Below, piece by piece: positions 27,096 through 35,174 of a stretch of DNA of 64,000 nt (positions within the stretch are counted from its first letter, which is position 1; each line of letters begins with the position of its first letter). The position numbers and the translations under genes are program-made. This DNA comes from Yoonia sp035117555 (GTDB lineage Bacteria > Pseudomonadota > Alphaproteobacteria > Rhodobacterales > Rhodobacteraceae): the NCBI RefSeq assembly GCF_035117555.1, contig NZ_JAYKPK010000007.1:124001-188000 (forward strand). The letters are read 5' to 3'. The notes under the pieces were generated by a model, which saw nothing but the letters and a program-made list of their open reading frames with translations, was not told the origin of the DNA and ran no database searches.

Positions 27096-27229
27096 TCCGT
27101 CACGCGATGCATGACCAGATTGCGGATCATACGCGCAATTGTCTGATCGGCGCCTGCCCCCAGATGCTGATTGTCACCCATGCGCCCGGCAATCCGGTGC
27201 AGGATGGCTCCAAGCTGTTGTTCGCCCAT
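27092..27229 (-). CDS. Small ORF (45 residues) coupled to enolase-family gene
   Basis: ATG 27229 is preceded by GGGAGGAT at ideal spacing. The 45-residue product (MGEQQLGAILHRIAG...) is soluble, helix-prone and has no recognised domain. Its TGA overlaps the ATG of the enolase-superfamily gene, and it lies just downstream of a palindromic operator, so it is the first gene of that operon. It may be a small accessory subunit or mainly serve translational coupling. Confidence 0.6.
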   Translation of the reverse strand: MGEQQLGAILHRIAGRMGDNQHLGAGADQTIARMIRNLVMHRVTE

Positions 27230-27271
27230 CGTATCCTCCCGCAGATGACCGCCCGAATGGGGCCACCACAT

Positions 27272-27291
27272 AAGTAACTTAATGGTTACTT
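27272..27291. promoter_or_regulatory. Putative operator AAGTAAC-N6-GTTACTT
   Basis: AAGTAAC (27272-27278) and GTTACTT (27285-27291) form a perfect 7-base inverted repeat with a 6-base spacer, about 43 bases before the small-ORF/enolase operon start and beyond the end of tauE. The GTTACTT half recurs with the same spacing pattern before tctC (29012-29031). The TetR gene at 32263 is the obvious candidate regulator. Confidence 0.6.
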
Positions 27292-27331
27292 CGCCAGACT
27301 CGTGCGGATTGGTCAAGTCCGAATGTCATTT

Positions 27332-28072
27332 TCAGAATTTGAAAACCATTCCCAACCCGGCGATGCACAGGAATACCAAGATCAGACGGGCAAACAGCTG
27401 CGGGCTCGCACGGCGGCCAAGCCATTCGCCCAGCGGCATGAAGATCAGAATCGGCACGCAGGCAAACAGCCCTAGCAAGAGCCAGTCCAACTGATAGATC
27501 CCCGCAAAAATGATCGCCGGATATTGCACCATGGCGAACCCCAGAAACATCACCGAGACCGCAAAAACCGTGGCGCGGCGCTCTAGCCCGAGGGCATGAA
27601 TGAAGGTCACGCCAATCGGCGCAGCGATGCCGGTGGCACCCTGCAAAGTGCCTGCAGCCAGCCCGATCGCTGGGCCTGCGCGGCGCGCGAATGCTGCTGA
27701 AAAGGTAAACTCAGGACGCGCCAATCGCAGGGCGACATAGGTCAAGAGCAAAACGCCCAGCCCGATTTCAAGCGATCTTTCGGGCAGCGCATCAAGCGCC
27801 CATGTTCCGATTGTCACCCCGATTGCGCCGCCGATCAGAAAGCCCGGCAGGAACGCAACGCCGGGTCGTGTTCTTACGTCGCGATAGGACCACACCTGAT
27901 AGGCATTGGTCAGAAGGACCGGGATCAACATGATCCCGATGGCTTGTTGTAAGCCAACCGCAGCCGTCAGCAAAGGCAGAGCAATCAGCGGCAAACCCAT
28001 CCCGGTGGCGCCTTTGGTGATCGCACCGGCGGCCAGTGCCAGCGTCAGAAAGACAAGCGTTTGCGGCTCCAT
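27332..28072 (-). CDS. TauE/SafE-family membrane permease
   Basis: A 246-residue membrane protein with about eight hydrophobic segments in two repeats. It is typical of the TauE/SafE (TSUP) family of sulfite, sulfoacetate or organic-acid exporters (ITKGATGMGLPLIALPLL near the N-terminus, AAGTLQGATGIAAPIGVTF in the second half). AGGAAAAT precedes ATG 28072. It is divergent from the TIM-barrel isomerase gene. It may export an end product of the island, but nothing in the sequence fixes the substrate. Confidence 0.82.
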   Translation of the reverse strand: MEPQTLVFLTLALAAGAITKGATGMGLPLIALPLLTAAVGLQQAIGIMLIPVLLTNAYQVWSYRDVRTRPGVAFLPGFLIGGAIGVTIGTWALDALPERSLEIGLGVLLLTYVALRLARPEFTFSAAFARRAGPAIGLAAGTLQGATGIAAPIGVTFIHALGLERRATVFAVSVMFLGFAMVQYPAIIFAGIYQLDWLLLGLFACVPILIFMPLGEWLGRRASPQLFARLILVFLCIAGLGMVFKF

Positions 28073-28161
28073 TCATTTTCCTTACTGCGACACCTGCATT
28101 GACAGACGTTCGGCAAGCCCCGACGATCCAACAAAAATCAGCATATTTTCCGGAGTTTGAC

Positions 28162-28995
28162 ATGGAATTTACCCTTTGCAACGAAGTTCTGAAAGAATTG
28201 CCTTTGCCAGAGCAATGCCGCCTTGCAGCAGAGATGGGCTATGCAGGGCTGGAAATAGCGCCCTTCACCCTGGCCGATGATCCGACGCGGATGACAGCAA
28301 AACACATCGCAGAGGTCCGCCGCATCGTCGCCGATCACGGGCTGCGCGTCACCGGGTTGCATTGGCTGCTGGTCGCGCCAGAGGGGCTTTCGATCACTGA
28401 TCCCTCGCCGGATATGTTCCGCCGCACGGGCGATACTCTTGCGGCATTGGTGGATCTCTGTGCCGAACTTGGTGGGCGCGTTCTGGTCCACGGATCACCG
28501 AAACAGCGCCGCCTTGGTGATGATCCTGCACGTGGCCGGGCAACAGCGCTGGCGCATCTGGCGGCCGCAGGGGCGCGGGCACGACAGGCCGCACTGACCT
28601 ATTGTATCGAGCCGCTTTCAGCTGACGAATCCAATTTTATCAATCTCGTATCAGAGGCAGCCGAACTCGTTCAGGAAGCTGGCGAACCCGGCTTGCGCAC
28701 GATGATCGACACCGGCCACGCGCTGCGGGGCGAAGCGGAAGGACTTGCCGATCTCGCCGCGCGTTGGCTGCCCACCGGAATGATCGCGCATGTCCAATTT
28801 AACGATAGCAACCGGCGCGGCCCGGGTCAGGGAAAGGATTCGTTTGGCCCGCTGCTCAATCACCTCGTGACAGCGCAATGGCCGCATCCGCTGGCAATCG
28901 AGCCGTTCATCTATACCCCCGACGGGCCGACAACTGCGGCGCAATCAATCGGGCATTTGCGTGGTATATTAGAGGGGTTACGAACAATTCCTTAA
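28162..28995 (+). CDS. Sugar phosphate isomerase/epimerase-like TIM barrel (AP endonuclease 2 fold)
   Basis: A 277-residue soluble TIM-barrel protein. ATG 28162 follows GGAG by six bases; the frame itself is open further upstream. Barrel strands carry the metal ligands expected of this family: GYAGLEIAPF, CIEPLSADESNF (Glu), MIDTGHA (Asp, His) and IAHVQFNDSNRRGPGQG (His, Asp), ending with AIEPF. Members isomerise or epimerise sugars and sugar acids, or act in inositol breakdown. The genes around it (enolase-family, TctCBA) suggest catabolism of a polyol acid or sugar acid. Function beyond the fold is not resolved. Confidence 0.8.
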   Translation: MEFTLCNEVLKELPLPEQCRLAAEMGYAGLEIAPFTLADDPTRMTAKHIAEVRRIVADHGLRVTGLHWLLVAPEGLSITDPSPDMFRRTGDTLAALVDLCAELGGRVLVHGSPKQRRLGDDPARGRATALAHLAAAGARARQAALTYCIEPLSADESNFINLVSEAAELVQEAGEPGLRTMIDTGHALRGEAEGLADLAARWLPTGMIAHVQFNDSNRRGPGQGKDSFGPLLNHLVTAQWPHPLAIEPFIYTPDGPTTAAQSIGHLRGILEGLRTIP

Positions 28996-29011
28996 CGACG
29001 CCGGATTCAAA

Positions 29012-29031
29012 ATTGAACCGTTTAGTTACTT
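29012..29031. promoter_or_regulatory. Putative operator upstream of tctCBA
   Basis: ATTGAAC-CGTTTA-GTTACTT has one half-site identical to the palindrome at 27272-27291 and a degenerate second half at the same 6-base spacing. A TTGACA (29037-29042) lies directly beside it. A site here would control tctCBA and the tetR gene that ends the operon. Confidence 0.45.
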
Positions 29032-29116
29032 ATAGCTTGACAGAGGACCCCTCGTCGCGACAGCCTCTGATCTATGCAGCCGTCATATCGCGCTGCGTAT
29101 AGGGAGGAGAATGATC

Positions 29117-30151
29117 ATGAAACACCGGAGCGTTGCAAAACTTGCCGCCGGCGCATTGACGACAATTGCACTTTCGACGGGGGCGATGGCGCAGAGCTGG
29201 ACGCCAGACGGCCCGATCAACATCATCGTGCCTTGGGGGGCTGGCGGGTCGACCGATCAGGTGGCGCGCGTCACTGCGCCGATCCTGGCAGAAGCACTGG
29301 GCGTCGATGTGATTGTCGTCAACCAGCCTGGCGCATCAGGGTCCATCGGCACCCAGGAGGTGTTGAACGCACCCCGCGACGGGCTGACCTGGACTGCGAA
29401 TGCCATCGCCAATAATGCCACCTACGCCGTGACCGGCCTGCTGGAAGATACCGATATCGACGACTGGCACATCTATCTGTCCGTCGCCAATGCGCCGCTG
29501 ATCAGCGTGCCCGCCGACAGCGAGTTCGAAGATTTCGGCCAATTGCTGGAAGCTTTGCGCACCCGTGGGTCAGAAATCACCGTGGGCACAGCGGGCATCA
29601 CATCCTCGGGCGGGATGGCAATTGCGACGCTCGCCCATGAGGGTGATTTTGACTACCGCATGATCACCTATGATGGGGGCGGCCCCGCCGCTGTCGCCGC
29701 CGCTGCGGGCGAAGTCATGGTCACAACGCAATTGGCCGTAGAGCAGACAGAGCTTGTACGCGGCGGCCGCCTGCGGGCCTTGGCCGTGATGAGCCCGACA
29801 TCGCTGGTTGTGGAAGGTGTGCCAGAAATTCCGTCCATCACCGAATGGCTGGATATGGATCTTGCGCCCGATTACTTCGGCGTTTTCATCCCGCGCGGCG
29901 TACCGGACGAAGTGGTTGAAACTGTCGATGCGATTTGGCGCGATCAAGTGATGGATGCAGAGTCGCTGCGCACCTATGCCGAAACCTTTGGCGCCGTGTT
30001 TGACCCGTCCTATGGTGAAGAAGCCCGCGCCCGCGCCATGCCGGTCGTGATCGAAGAAGCCTGCGGCGCAGAGACCCGTGGCGAGGCGGTGATCCCTGCC
30101 AGTGAAATCGGAATCGATTGCGAAACCCGCACAGAGATGGCCCCGCAGTAA
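29117..30151 (+). CDS. tctC: Tripartite tricarboxylate transporter binding protein
   Basis: A 344-residue periplasmic binding protein (Bug/TctC family). GGAGG (29103-29107) favours ATG 29117 over ATG 29111, and a signal peptide (MKHRSVAKLAAGALTTIALS... AMAQ) follows. Family motifs are INIIVPWGAGGSTDQVAR, VVNQPGASGSIGTQEV and YDGGGPAAVAAAAGEVMV. It delivers a carboxylate or similar compound to the TctA/TctB membrane pair that follows. The operon also encodes a TetR regulator. Confidence 0.9.
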   Translation: MKHRSVAKLAAGALTTIALSTGAMAQSWTPDGPINIIVPWGAGGSTDQVARVTAPILAEALGVDVIVVNQPGASGSIGTQEVLNAPRDGLTWTANAIANNATYAVTGLLEDTDIDDWHIYLSVANAPLISVPADSEFEDFGQLLEALRTRGSEITVGTAGITSSGGMAIATLAHEGDFDYRMITYDGGGPAAVAAAAGEVMVTTQLAVEQTELVRGGRLRALAVMSPTSLVVEGVPEIPSITEWLDMDLAPDYFGVFIPRGVPDEVVETVDAIWRDQVMDAESLRTYAETFGAVFDPSYGEEARARAMPVVIEEACGAETRGEAVIPASEIGIDCETRTEMAPQ

Positions 30152-30170
30152 CTCTGCCTGCACCATCAGA

Positions 30171-30195
30171 ACCGCGTCGGACCTGCCGGCGCGGT
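30171..30195 (+). other. Intercistronic hairpin between tctC and tctB
   Basis: ACCGCGTCGG (30171-30180) and CCGGCGCGGT (30186-30195) pair over ten positions, one of them a U-G wobble, with a 5-base loop. It lies 19 bases after the tctC stop with no strong T tract. It may stabilise the tctC portion of the mRNA. Confidence 0.55.
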
Positions 30196-30227
30196 CCTTT
30201 GCTATCTTTCTGACAGGAGATGTCGCC

Positions 30228-30752
30228 TTGCAGGACAATGAACAAACCAAAGACCATATGACCCGCGCCGATCTGTTGACAGGCGGCGTCATTCTTGTGC
30301 TTGGCATCGCGGTCGTCTGGCTTTCGTGGAACATGCCGCGGCTTGGGACCCGCGGCATCCACCCGGCCACCGCACCGGGCCTCGTGCCGGGATTGCTGGG
30401 CATTGCGCTGACATTCTGCGGTGGCATCCTGATGACGCGGTCTGTGCGGGTGTTCGGTGATAGTGCTGGCTGGATCGGCTTCATGCGGTTGTTCACAACA
30501 CCAGAGGCAGGGCGCGTCGCTGCAACCCTCGGCTTGGCGCTGATCTATGCGCTGGTGCTGGTGGGCTGGCTGCCTTTCTGGGCCGCCACCGCGATATTCG
30601 TTTTCGCCTTCATCGTCATGTTTGAACGCGGCTTTGTCGTCTCACCGCACCCTATGTGGCGCAGCCTGCTGACCGCCGCGATACAGGCGATCATCGTGGC
30701 GATTGTTGTGACACTGGTCTTTGAACGCGGCTTTCTGGTGCGCCTGCCATGA
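30228..30752 (+). CDS. tctB: Tripartite tricarboxylate transporter small membrane subunit
   Basis: A 174-residue four-helix membrane protein (TctB). The TTG at 30228 is taken as start because AGGAGA (30215-30220) lies seven bases upstream; the first ATG (30258) has no binding site. Helices are at about residues 15-35 (TGGVILVLGIAVVWLSW), 45-65, 90-115 and 145-165, with the PATAPGLVPGLLGIAL segment typical of the family. It pairs with TctA. Confidence 0.85.
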   Translation: MQDNEQTKDHMTRADLLTGGVILVLGIAVVWLSWNMPRLGTRGIHPATAPGLVPGLLGIALTFCGGILMTRSVRVFGDSAGWIGFMRLFTTPEAGRVAATLGLALIYALVLVGWLPFWAATAIFVFAFIVMFERGFVVSPHPMWRSLLTAAIQAIIVAIVVTLVFERGFLVRLP

Positions 30753-30788
30753 CTTTGACCTGCATATTCTTTTTGATCGGGACTTATC

Positions 30789-32315
30789 ATGTTTGACGGC
30801 CTGACACTGCTGGGCGAGGGCCTGGCCCATTTCCTGACGCCAACCTCGCTTTTCAACGTGGCCTGGGCAACGCTGGTGGGCATCATCATCGGTGTGTTGC
30901 CGGGACTGACAGCAACCATGGGCGTCGCGCTTCTGGTGACGCTGACCTATCCCATGCAACCTGATCAGGCGATCCTGTGCCTGATGTGCATCTATGTGGG
31001 CGCGATCTATGGCGGCAGCCGCACCGCGATCCTGCTCGCGATCCCCGGCACACCTGCAAGTGCGGCAACGACGCTGGATGGGTATCCGCTGGCGCTGGCT
31101 GGCAAGGGTGGTCTGGCGATGGGGCTTGCGACAACCTCGTCAGCATTGGGCACGATGGTTGGTATCTTTTGCCTTGTGCTGCTGGCACCGCTTCTGGCCG
31201 AAGCGGCGATCAATTTCGGGTCCTATGAATTTTTCTGGCTGGCGCTTTTCGGGGTCGTGATTTCGGGGCGGATGACTGCGTTTGACGATCCGATCAAAGG
31301 CTATCTTGCAGGTCTTCTTGGCCTGCTGGTTGCTATGATCGGGATGGAAGGGTTACATGCCTATCGCCGGTTCACCTTCGGCGTGCCCGCACTGGGCGGC
31401 GGGATTGATCTGATCCCCGCGATGGTCGGCGCATTCGGCCTTGCCGAAATCCTGATCGTCATGAAAAAGCGGGTGGCGGCACGTATTGTGGATGCATCCG
31501 ACCGGGTGGTGCCGAAATTCAGCGAACTCTGGAAATATCGACGTACAACGCTGCGCTCTGGCATCATCGGCACAATTGTCGGGATCATCCCCGGCGTGGG
31601 CGAAGATATCGGTGCCTGGGGGGCCTATGCCGCCGCCCGCCGCAACAGCCCCGAACGTGAACAATTCGGCAAAGGCAGCCTCGAAGGGCTGATCGCTGCC
31701 GAGACTGGCAACAGCGCCGCCATTCCCGGCGCGATGATCCCGACCCTGACGCTGGCACTGCCGGGATCTGCAGCCGCTGCTGTGCTGATCGCAGCGATGT
31801 TCATTCATGGCATCAGGCCCGGCCCGATGCTGATGGTGGAAAATGCGCCATTTCTTTATCAGGTGGTCGCCATGCTGGTTTTCGCCTCCATTGCGATCAC
31901 CATCTTTGGCCTGTTGCTGACGCGGCCATTGCTGCGGGTGATGACAGTGCCGCGTGAACGGCTGATGCCGGTGGTCTATGTGCTATGCGTCATCGGATCG
32001 TTTGCCATCACGCAGCGCTTGTTCGATGTCTATGTGATGGTGGCCTTCGGGGTGATCGGGTTTTTCCTGCGTGAGATGCGGTATCCGATGGCGCCGCTCG
32101 TGATGGGGATCATTCTGGGCACGCTGCTGGACGTCAATCTGCGGCGTGGTCTCGCCTTGTCCGATGGCGATATCAGTCCGTTCTTTACCCGACCGGTCTC
32201 AGCCGCTATCTGCACGCTGATTATCCTGTCTATTTTGTTCAGCATCCCGGTGGTCAAGCGACGTGTCACGAGCCTCTTCACAAAAACCGGCAGAGCAGCG
32301 GCCAGCAAAGACTGA
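30789..32315 (+). CDS. tctA: Tripartite tricarboxylate transporter large membrane subunit
   Basis: A 508-residue inner-membrane carrier with ten to twelve hydrophobic segments. TctA signatures are GVLPGLTATMGVALLVTLTY, YGGSRTAILLAIPGTPAS and GIIPGVGEDIGAWGAYAAAR. Length is normal. With TctB and TctC it forms a secondary uptake system driven by an ion gradient. The last 53 bases overlap the 5' end of the tetR gene, suggesting coupled translation. Confidence 0.93.
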   Translation: MFDGLTLLGEGLAHFLTPTSLFNVAWATLVGIIIGVLPGLTATMGVALLVTLTYPMQPDQAILCLMCIYVGAIYGGSRTAILLAIPGTPASAATTLDGYPLALAGKGGLAMGLATTSSALGTMVGIFCLVLLAPLLAEAAINFGSYEFFWLALFGVVISGRMTAFDDPIKGYLAGLLGLLVAMIGMEGLHAYRRFTFGVPALGGGIDLIPAMVGAFGLAEILIVMKKRVAARIVDASDRVVPKFSELWKYRRTTLRSGIIGTIVGIIPGVGEDIGAWGAYAAARRNSPEREQFGKGSLEGLIAAETGNSAAIPGAMIPTLTLALPGSAAAAVLIAAMFIHGIRPGPMLMVENAPFLYQVVAMLVFASIAITIFGLLLTRPLLRVMTVPRERLMPVVYVLCVIGSFAITQRLFDVYVMVAFGVIGFFLREMRYPMAPLVMGIILGTLLDVNLRRGLALSDGDISPFFTRPVSAAICTLIILSILFSIPVVKRRVTSLFTKTGRAAASKD

Positions 32316-32949
32316 GCCTGTCCGTCGCGCCCGCAGTTCGGAGAAAACCAAGAAAACGATCCTTGCGGCCGCGCGGGCAGAATTTTGCGAGCTTGGTCTG
32401 GCGGGCGCACGTGTCGATGCGATCGCCGAACGGGCAAAAGCGAACAAGCGTCTGCTGTATCATTATTTCGGCAATAAAGAAGAACTCTACCGCGCTGTCC
32501 TGATGGAGGCCTATGCCGAAATCCGCGCGGGCGAGCGTGAGCTGAATCTTGACGCCCTGTCCCCGGATGAAGCGATGGATAAGCTGGTGCGTTTCACCTT
32601 CCGGCACTTCCTTGCAAACCCGTGGTTTATCAGTCTGCTTGCGACCGAAAACCTGCAGAATGCAGCGGTCCTCAAGACCTTGCCGGACATCCCGGCGCTG
32701 CATTCGCCCTTTGTCGGCCAGATCAAGCGCATTCTCGAAACCGGGCGTGAAAAAGGCATATTCCGCGACGGCATCGACCCCGTGCAGCTCTACATCTCGA
32801 TTGCCGGGCTGGGGTATTTCTACGTCTCGAATATCAAGACCCTGTCAGTGATCTTTGATCGCGACCTGAGTGCAACATCACCAGTACAGGAACGCGAAGC
32901 GCAGATCGTTCAGATGGTCATGTGCTACCTACGCGCGCCGGGCGCGTAG
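32263..32949 (+). CDS. TetR-family regulator of the carboxylate island
   Basis: A 228-residue TetR repressor. A basic, probably flexible N-terminal tail of about 25 residues precedes the helix-turn-helix (TKKTILAAARAEFCELGL ... AIAERAKANKRLLYHYFGNKEELY). The rest is the ligand-binding helical domain. The GTG start overlaps tctA by 53 bases; no better start exists in this frame. It ends the tctCBA operon, and paired GTTACTT sites before that operon and before the enolase-family operon make it the likely local regulator. The ligand is unknown. Confidence 0.82.
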   Translation: MSRASSQKPAEQRPAKTEPVRRARSSEKTKKTILAAARAEFCELGLAGARVDAIAERAKANKRLLYHYFGNKEELYRAVLMEAYAEIRAGERELNLDALSPDEAMDKLVRFTFRHFLANPWFISLLATENLQNAAVLKTLPDIPALHSPFVGQIKRILETGREKGIFRDGIDPVQLYISIAGLGYFYVSNIKTLSVIFDRDLSATSPVQEREAQIVQMVMCYLRAPGA

Positions 32950-32950
32950 G
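32928..32950. terminator. Hairpin at the end of tetR, no U tract
   Basis: CCTACGCGC (32928-32936) and GCGCGTAGG (32942-32950) form a 9-base stem with a 5-base loop spanning the tetR stop codon. No T run follows on either strand, so it would terminate weakly or only protect the mRNA end. Confidence 0.45.
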
Positions 32951-33135
32951 GATCGAACGGCACGCTATCGAAATCGTTCACCGATACTCGGCTCAGCAGC
33001 TCTTGCAAGCGCTGCCATTTGTAATATCGTTGGCAGATCCCTTTGCCCGGAGGGCGGCAGGTCATCTCCCCTTCAAATGCTCCGTGTAGCGCGAGCGGGT
33101 AAGATGACTTTGATATTGGCAGAGATAGCCGCGAC

Positions 33136-33591
33136 TTAGTTTTCTTCCACAGATGGCGGGCCGGAATGGGACATCGGGTTTTCATCGCCGCGCAGCATGG
33201 TGCGCTCGGCATCCGCACGGCTTTCTTCGACGATGCCGTCGATCTCGTCCTCATTGACGTCTTCAAATTCCATCTCGGCGATGGCGTCGCTTGTTTCTGT
33301 CAACAGGACCTGCGCACGATCCGTCAATTCCGCTGTGTCGAACACGGCGTCTGCCTCGACGAAAAGAACATCGCATAACGCGCGCTCAAGCTCTGCCGCG
33401 CATTCCGTCACGACGGCACGCACTTTTCCGCAGGTGTCCGCATTCGGCATCTCGACGCATTCATCCACCATTGGCACGAACATCGACCCGTCACCGTGGC
33501 TGGCTTCAGCAGATTGTGCATAGGTCACGGCCGGAAAGACCGACATACAAAACCCGATGGCACCCGTCGCGTATAAATTTTTCAAAGGCAT
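33136..33591 (-). CDS. Hypothetical secreted acidic protein
   Basis: A 151-residue protein with a Sec signal peptide (MPLKNLYATGAIGFCMSVFPAVTYAQS) and an excellent ribosome binding site (AGGAG before ATG 33591). The mature part is very acidic, with four cysteines in its first half (DECVEMPNADTCGKV, TECAAELERALCDV) that could form two disulfides, and a Glu/Asp-rich C-terminal tail. I do not recognise the family. It is transcribed in the same direction as the formate dehydrogenase operon downstream of its last gene, 135 bases away, but probably from its own promoter. Confidence 0.7.
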   Translation of the reverse strand: MPLKNLYATGAIGFCMSVFPAVTYAQSAEASHGDGSMFVPMVDECVEMPNADTCGKVRAVVTECAAELERALCDVLFVEADAVFDTAELTDRAQVLLTETSDAIAEMEFEDVNEDEIDGIVEESRADAERTMLRGDENPMSHSGPPSVEEN

Positions 33592-33726
33592 TGTTTTCTC
33601 CTGTTAACATGCACCTAGGCACATCTGAGCATCATTACCGATCTGAGACGAAAAACGGCCCTAATCTGTCTGATTGATAACGCGCAGCGAAACGGCTTTG
33701 TTCCCATCTTCCTGGGGAAAGACTGC

Positions 33727-34995
33727 CTATTCGTGGTTTTCAACTATGCGTTGCAGGTAGTCCGCCAATGCGTCCCGGTCTTCAGGTGCCGCAATCCGCT
33801 GCTCGGGCATCCGCGAGCCGGGGGTATAGGCTTCAGGCCCGTCGGTAAATAATTCTGACAAGGTTTCGGGCGTCCATATGATATCAAGATGTCGCAAGGC
33901 ATCAGAATAATCGTAGCCCGCTTGCGACGCGACACGCCGACCAAAAATGCCATAAAGGCTCGGGCCTGCCATGCTGTGATCATCAGGCTCCAGTGAATGA
34001 CAAACGGCGCAATTTTTCCAGATTTCCGCGCCGCGGCTGCCGTCATCAGCGGCAGGTTCAGCCTCGGTCACGAAGCCGCCCAAGGCATCGCCGTCGCGTG
34101 ACCAGCGCCGGATCACGCCGTCGGCGCCAGATGTGAAAACCTGCCCGTCTGTGATCGTCAGACCCCAAACGGGGCCATCCGCTGCTATAAAGGACGGGCG
34201 CGGAACCAGATCGTCGCTTTGCAACACCCAGACTGTGCCATCCAGCGCCGCAACGGCAATATCCTTTCCCCCGGCCGCGACCGCGACCAAAGGACGGTCA
34301 CTCAAAAACCGCTCATCCAGATCATTGCCCCGGTCGTCGTAGCGTCGCAGCGCGCCATCGGCAAAGATCACGGCAAGGCTGACGTCTGCGCGCGCCAGAC
34401 CATTGGGCAGGTCCGGCAGACCGCGCCTGAATTGCAGCTCTGATTGCGGTGTCCAGCGCGCCAGAAACAGGTCACCGCCAACGGTCACCAGATCACCACC
34501 TGGTAGGAAGCTCAGGCCCGTGACGCGGTCGCTATGCGCCTGAAAAACCGCAACCTCTTGGGTGCCCGGATCAAGGCGCAAGACCCGTCCGTCCCAATAC
34601 CCGGCGGCCACCTGCGCCCCGTCATCACTGACAGCGAGCGAGGCCACCGCAGAGTCTGTCGGCGGTGTCGCAAAACCTGGTGTCCGTCCATCCGCCTGCC
34701 AGATCGCCAGCCGCCCGTCCTGTCCGGCGGTGACAAAACCACCTGTCGGCAAGAGCCGGACCGCTGTGACATTTCCTGCGTGAAAACGGGTCACGTTGCC
34801 TGCCGTGGCCGTGTCAAGATCCCACAGGATCGCACGCGTGTCGAAGCCACCGGAAATCAGCAATCCCTGACCCGCATCAAGTGCGCCGACAGGGCCACCA
34901 TGTCCGATCAGATCCTGCGCGCCCGCAGGCACCGCAAGGCTGACAATCACAGCCAATTGCAGCAACATCGGACGCATGGTCTGCGCCGGGTTCAA
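33727..34995 (-). CDS. WD40 beta-propeller fused to cytochrome c
   Basis: A 422-residue secreted fusion protein. After a signal peptide (ending near AGAQD) come about seven WD40-like repeats over residues 30-300 (for example RAILWDL, RLAIWQ, VIRRWS). A class I cytochrome c domain follows with heme site CAVCH (329-333) and axial Met M396. TTG 34995 overlaps the stop of the upstream 51-codon gene and has GGA before it; ATG 34977 is an alternative. It is the last gene of the formate dehydrogenase operon. It may carry electrons in the periplasm or sense redox state; the WD40 part may bind a protein or metal site. Confidence 0.82.
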   Translation of the reverse strand: MNPAQTMRPMLLQLAVIVSLAVPAGAQDLIGHGGPVGALDAGQGLLISGGFDTRAILWDLDTATAGNVTRFHAGNVTAVRLLPTGGFVTAGQDGRLAIWQADGRTPGFATPPTDSAVASLAVSDDGAQVAAGYWDGRVLRLDPGTQEVAVFQAHSDRVTGLSFLPGGDLVTVGGDLFLARWTPQSELQFRRGLPDLPNGLARADVSLAVIFADGALRRYDDRGNDLDERFLSDRPLVAVAAGGKDIAVAALDGTVWVLQSDDLVPRPSFIAADGPVWGLTITDGQVFTSGADGVIRRWSRDGDALGGFVTEAEPAADDGSRGAEIWKNCAVCHSLEPDDHSMAGPSLYGIFGRRVASQAGYDYSDALRHLDIIWTPETLSELFTDGPEAYTPGSRMPEQRIAAPEDRDALADYLQRIVENHE

Positions 34996-35147
34996 TATTC
35001 CATCAGGTTCTGACCCGGATCACCGACCCGCGCACCTTCGGTCGCAAAGGCTGCATAGCTCGGTTGCTGGAACGTCCCCTGCAACACGAATGAGGCGCCA
35101 ACGGCGACGATGACGGCAAAGACCACAGCGAAAAGAAAGGCTTTCAT
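34992..35147 (-). CDS. Small membrane-anchored protein (51 residues)
   Basis: The ORF starts at ATG 35147 after AGGAGAAC and stops with TGA at 34992. It has one N-terminal hydrophobic helix (AFLFAVVFAVIVAVGASFVL) and a polar tail ending DPGQNLMEY. It lies 27 bases after mrp and overlaps the start of the WD40-cytochrome c gene, so it belongs to the formate dehydrogenase operon. No family recognised. It could be a small subunit of the membrane complex or an anchor for the cytochrome. Confidence 0.65.
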   Translation of the reverse strand: MKAFLFAVVFAVIVAVGASFVLQGTFQQPSYAAFATEGARVGDPGQNLMEY

Positions 35148-35174
35148 ATCGGTTCTCCTGTTACTTTCATTCTA

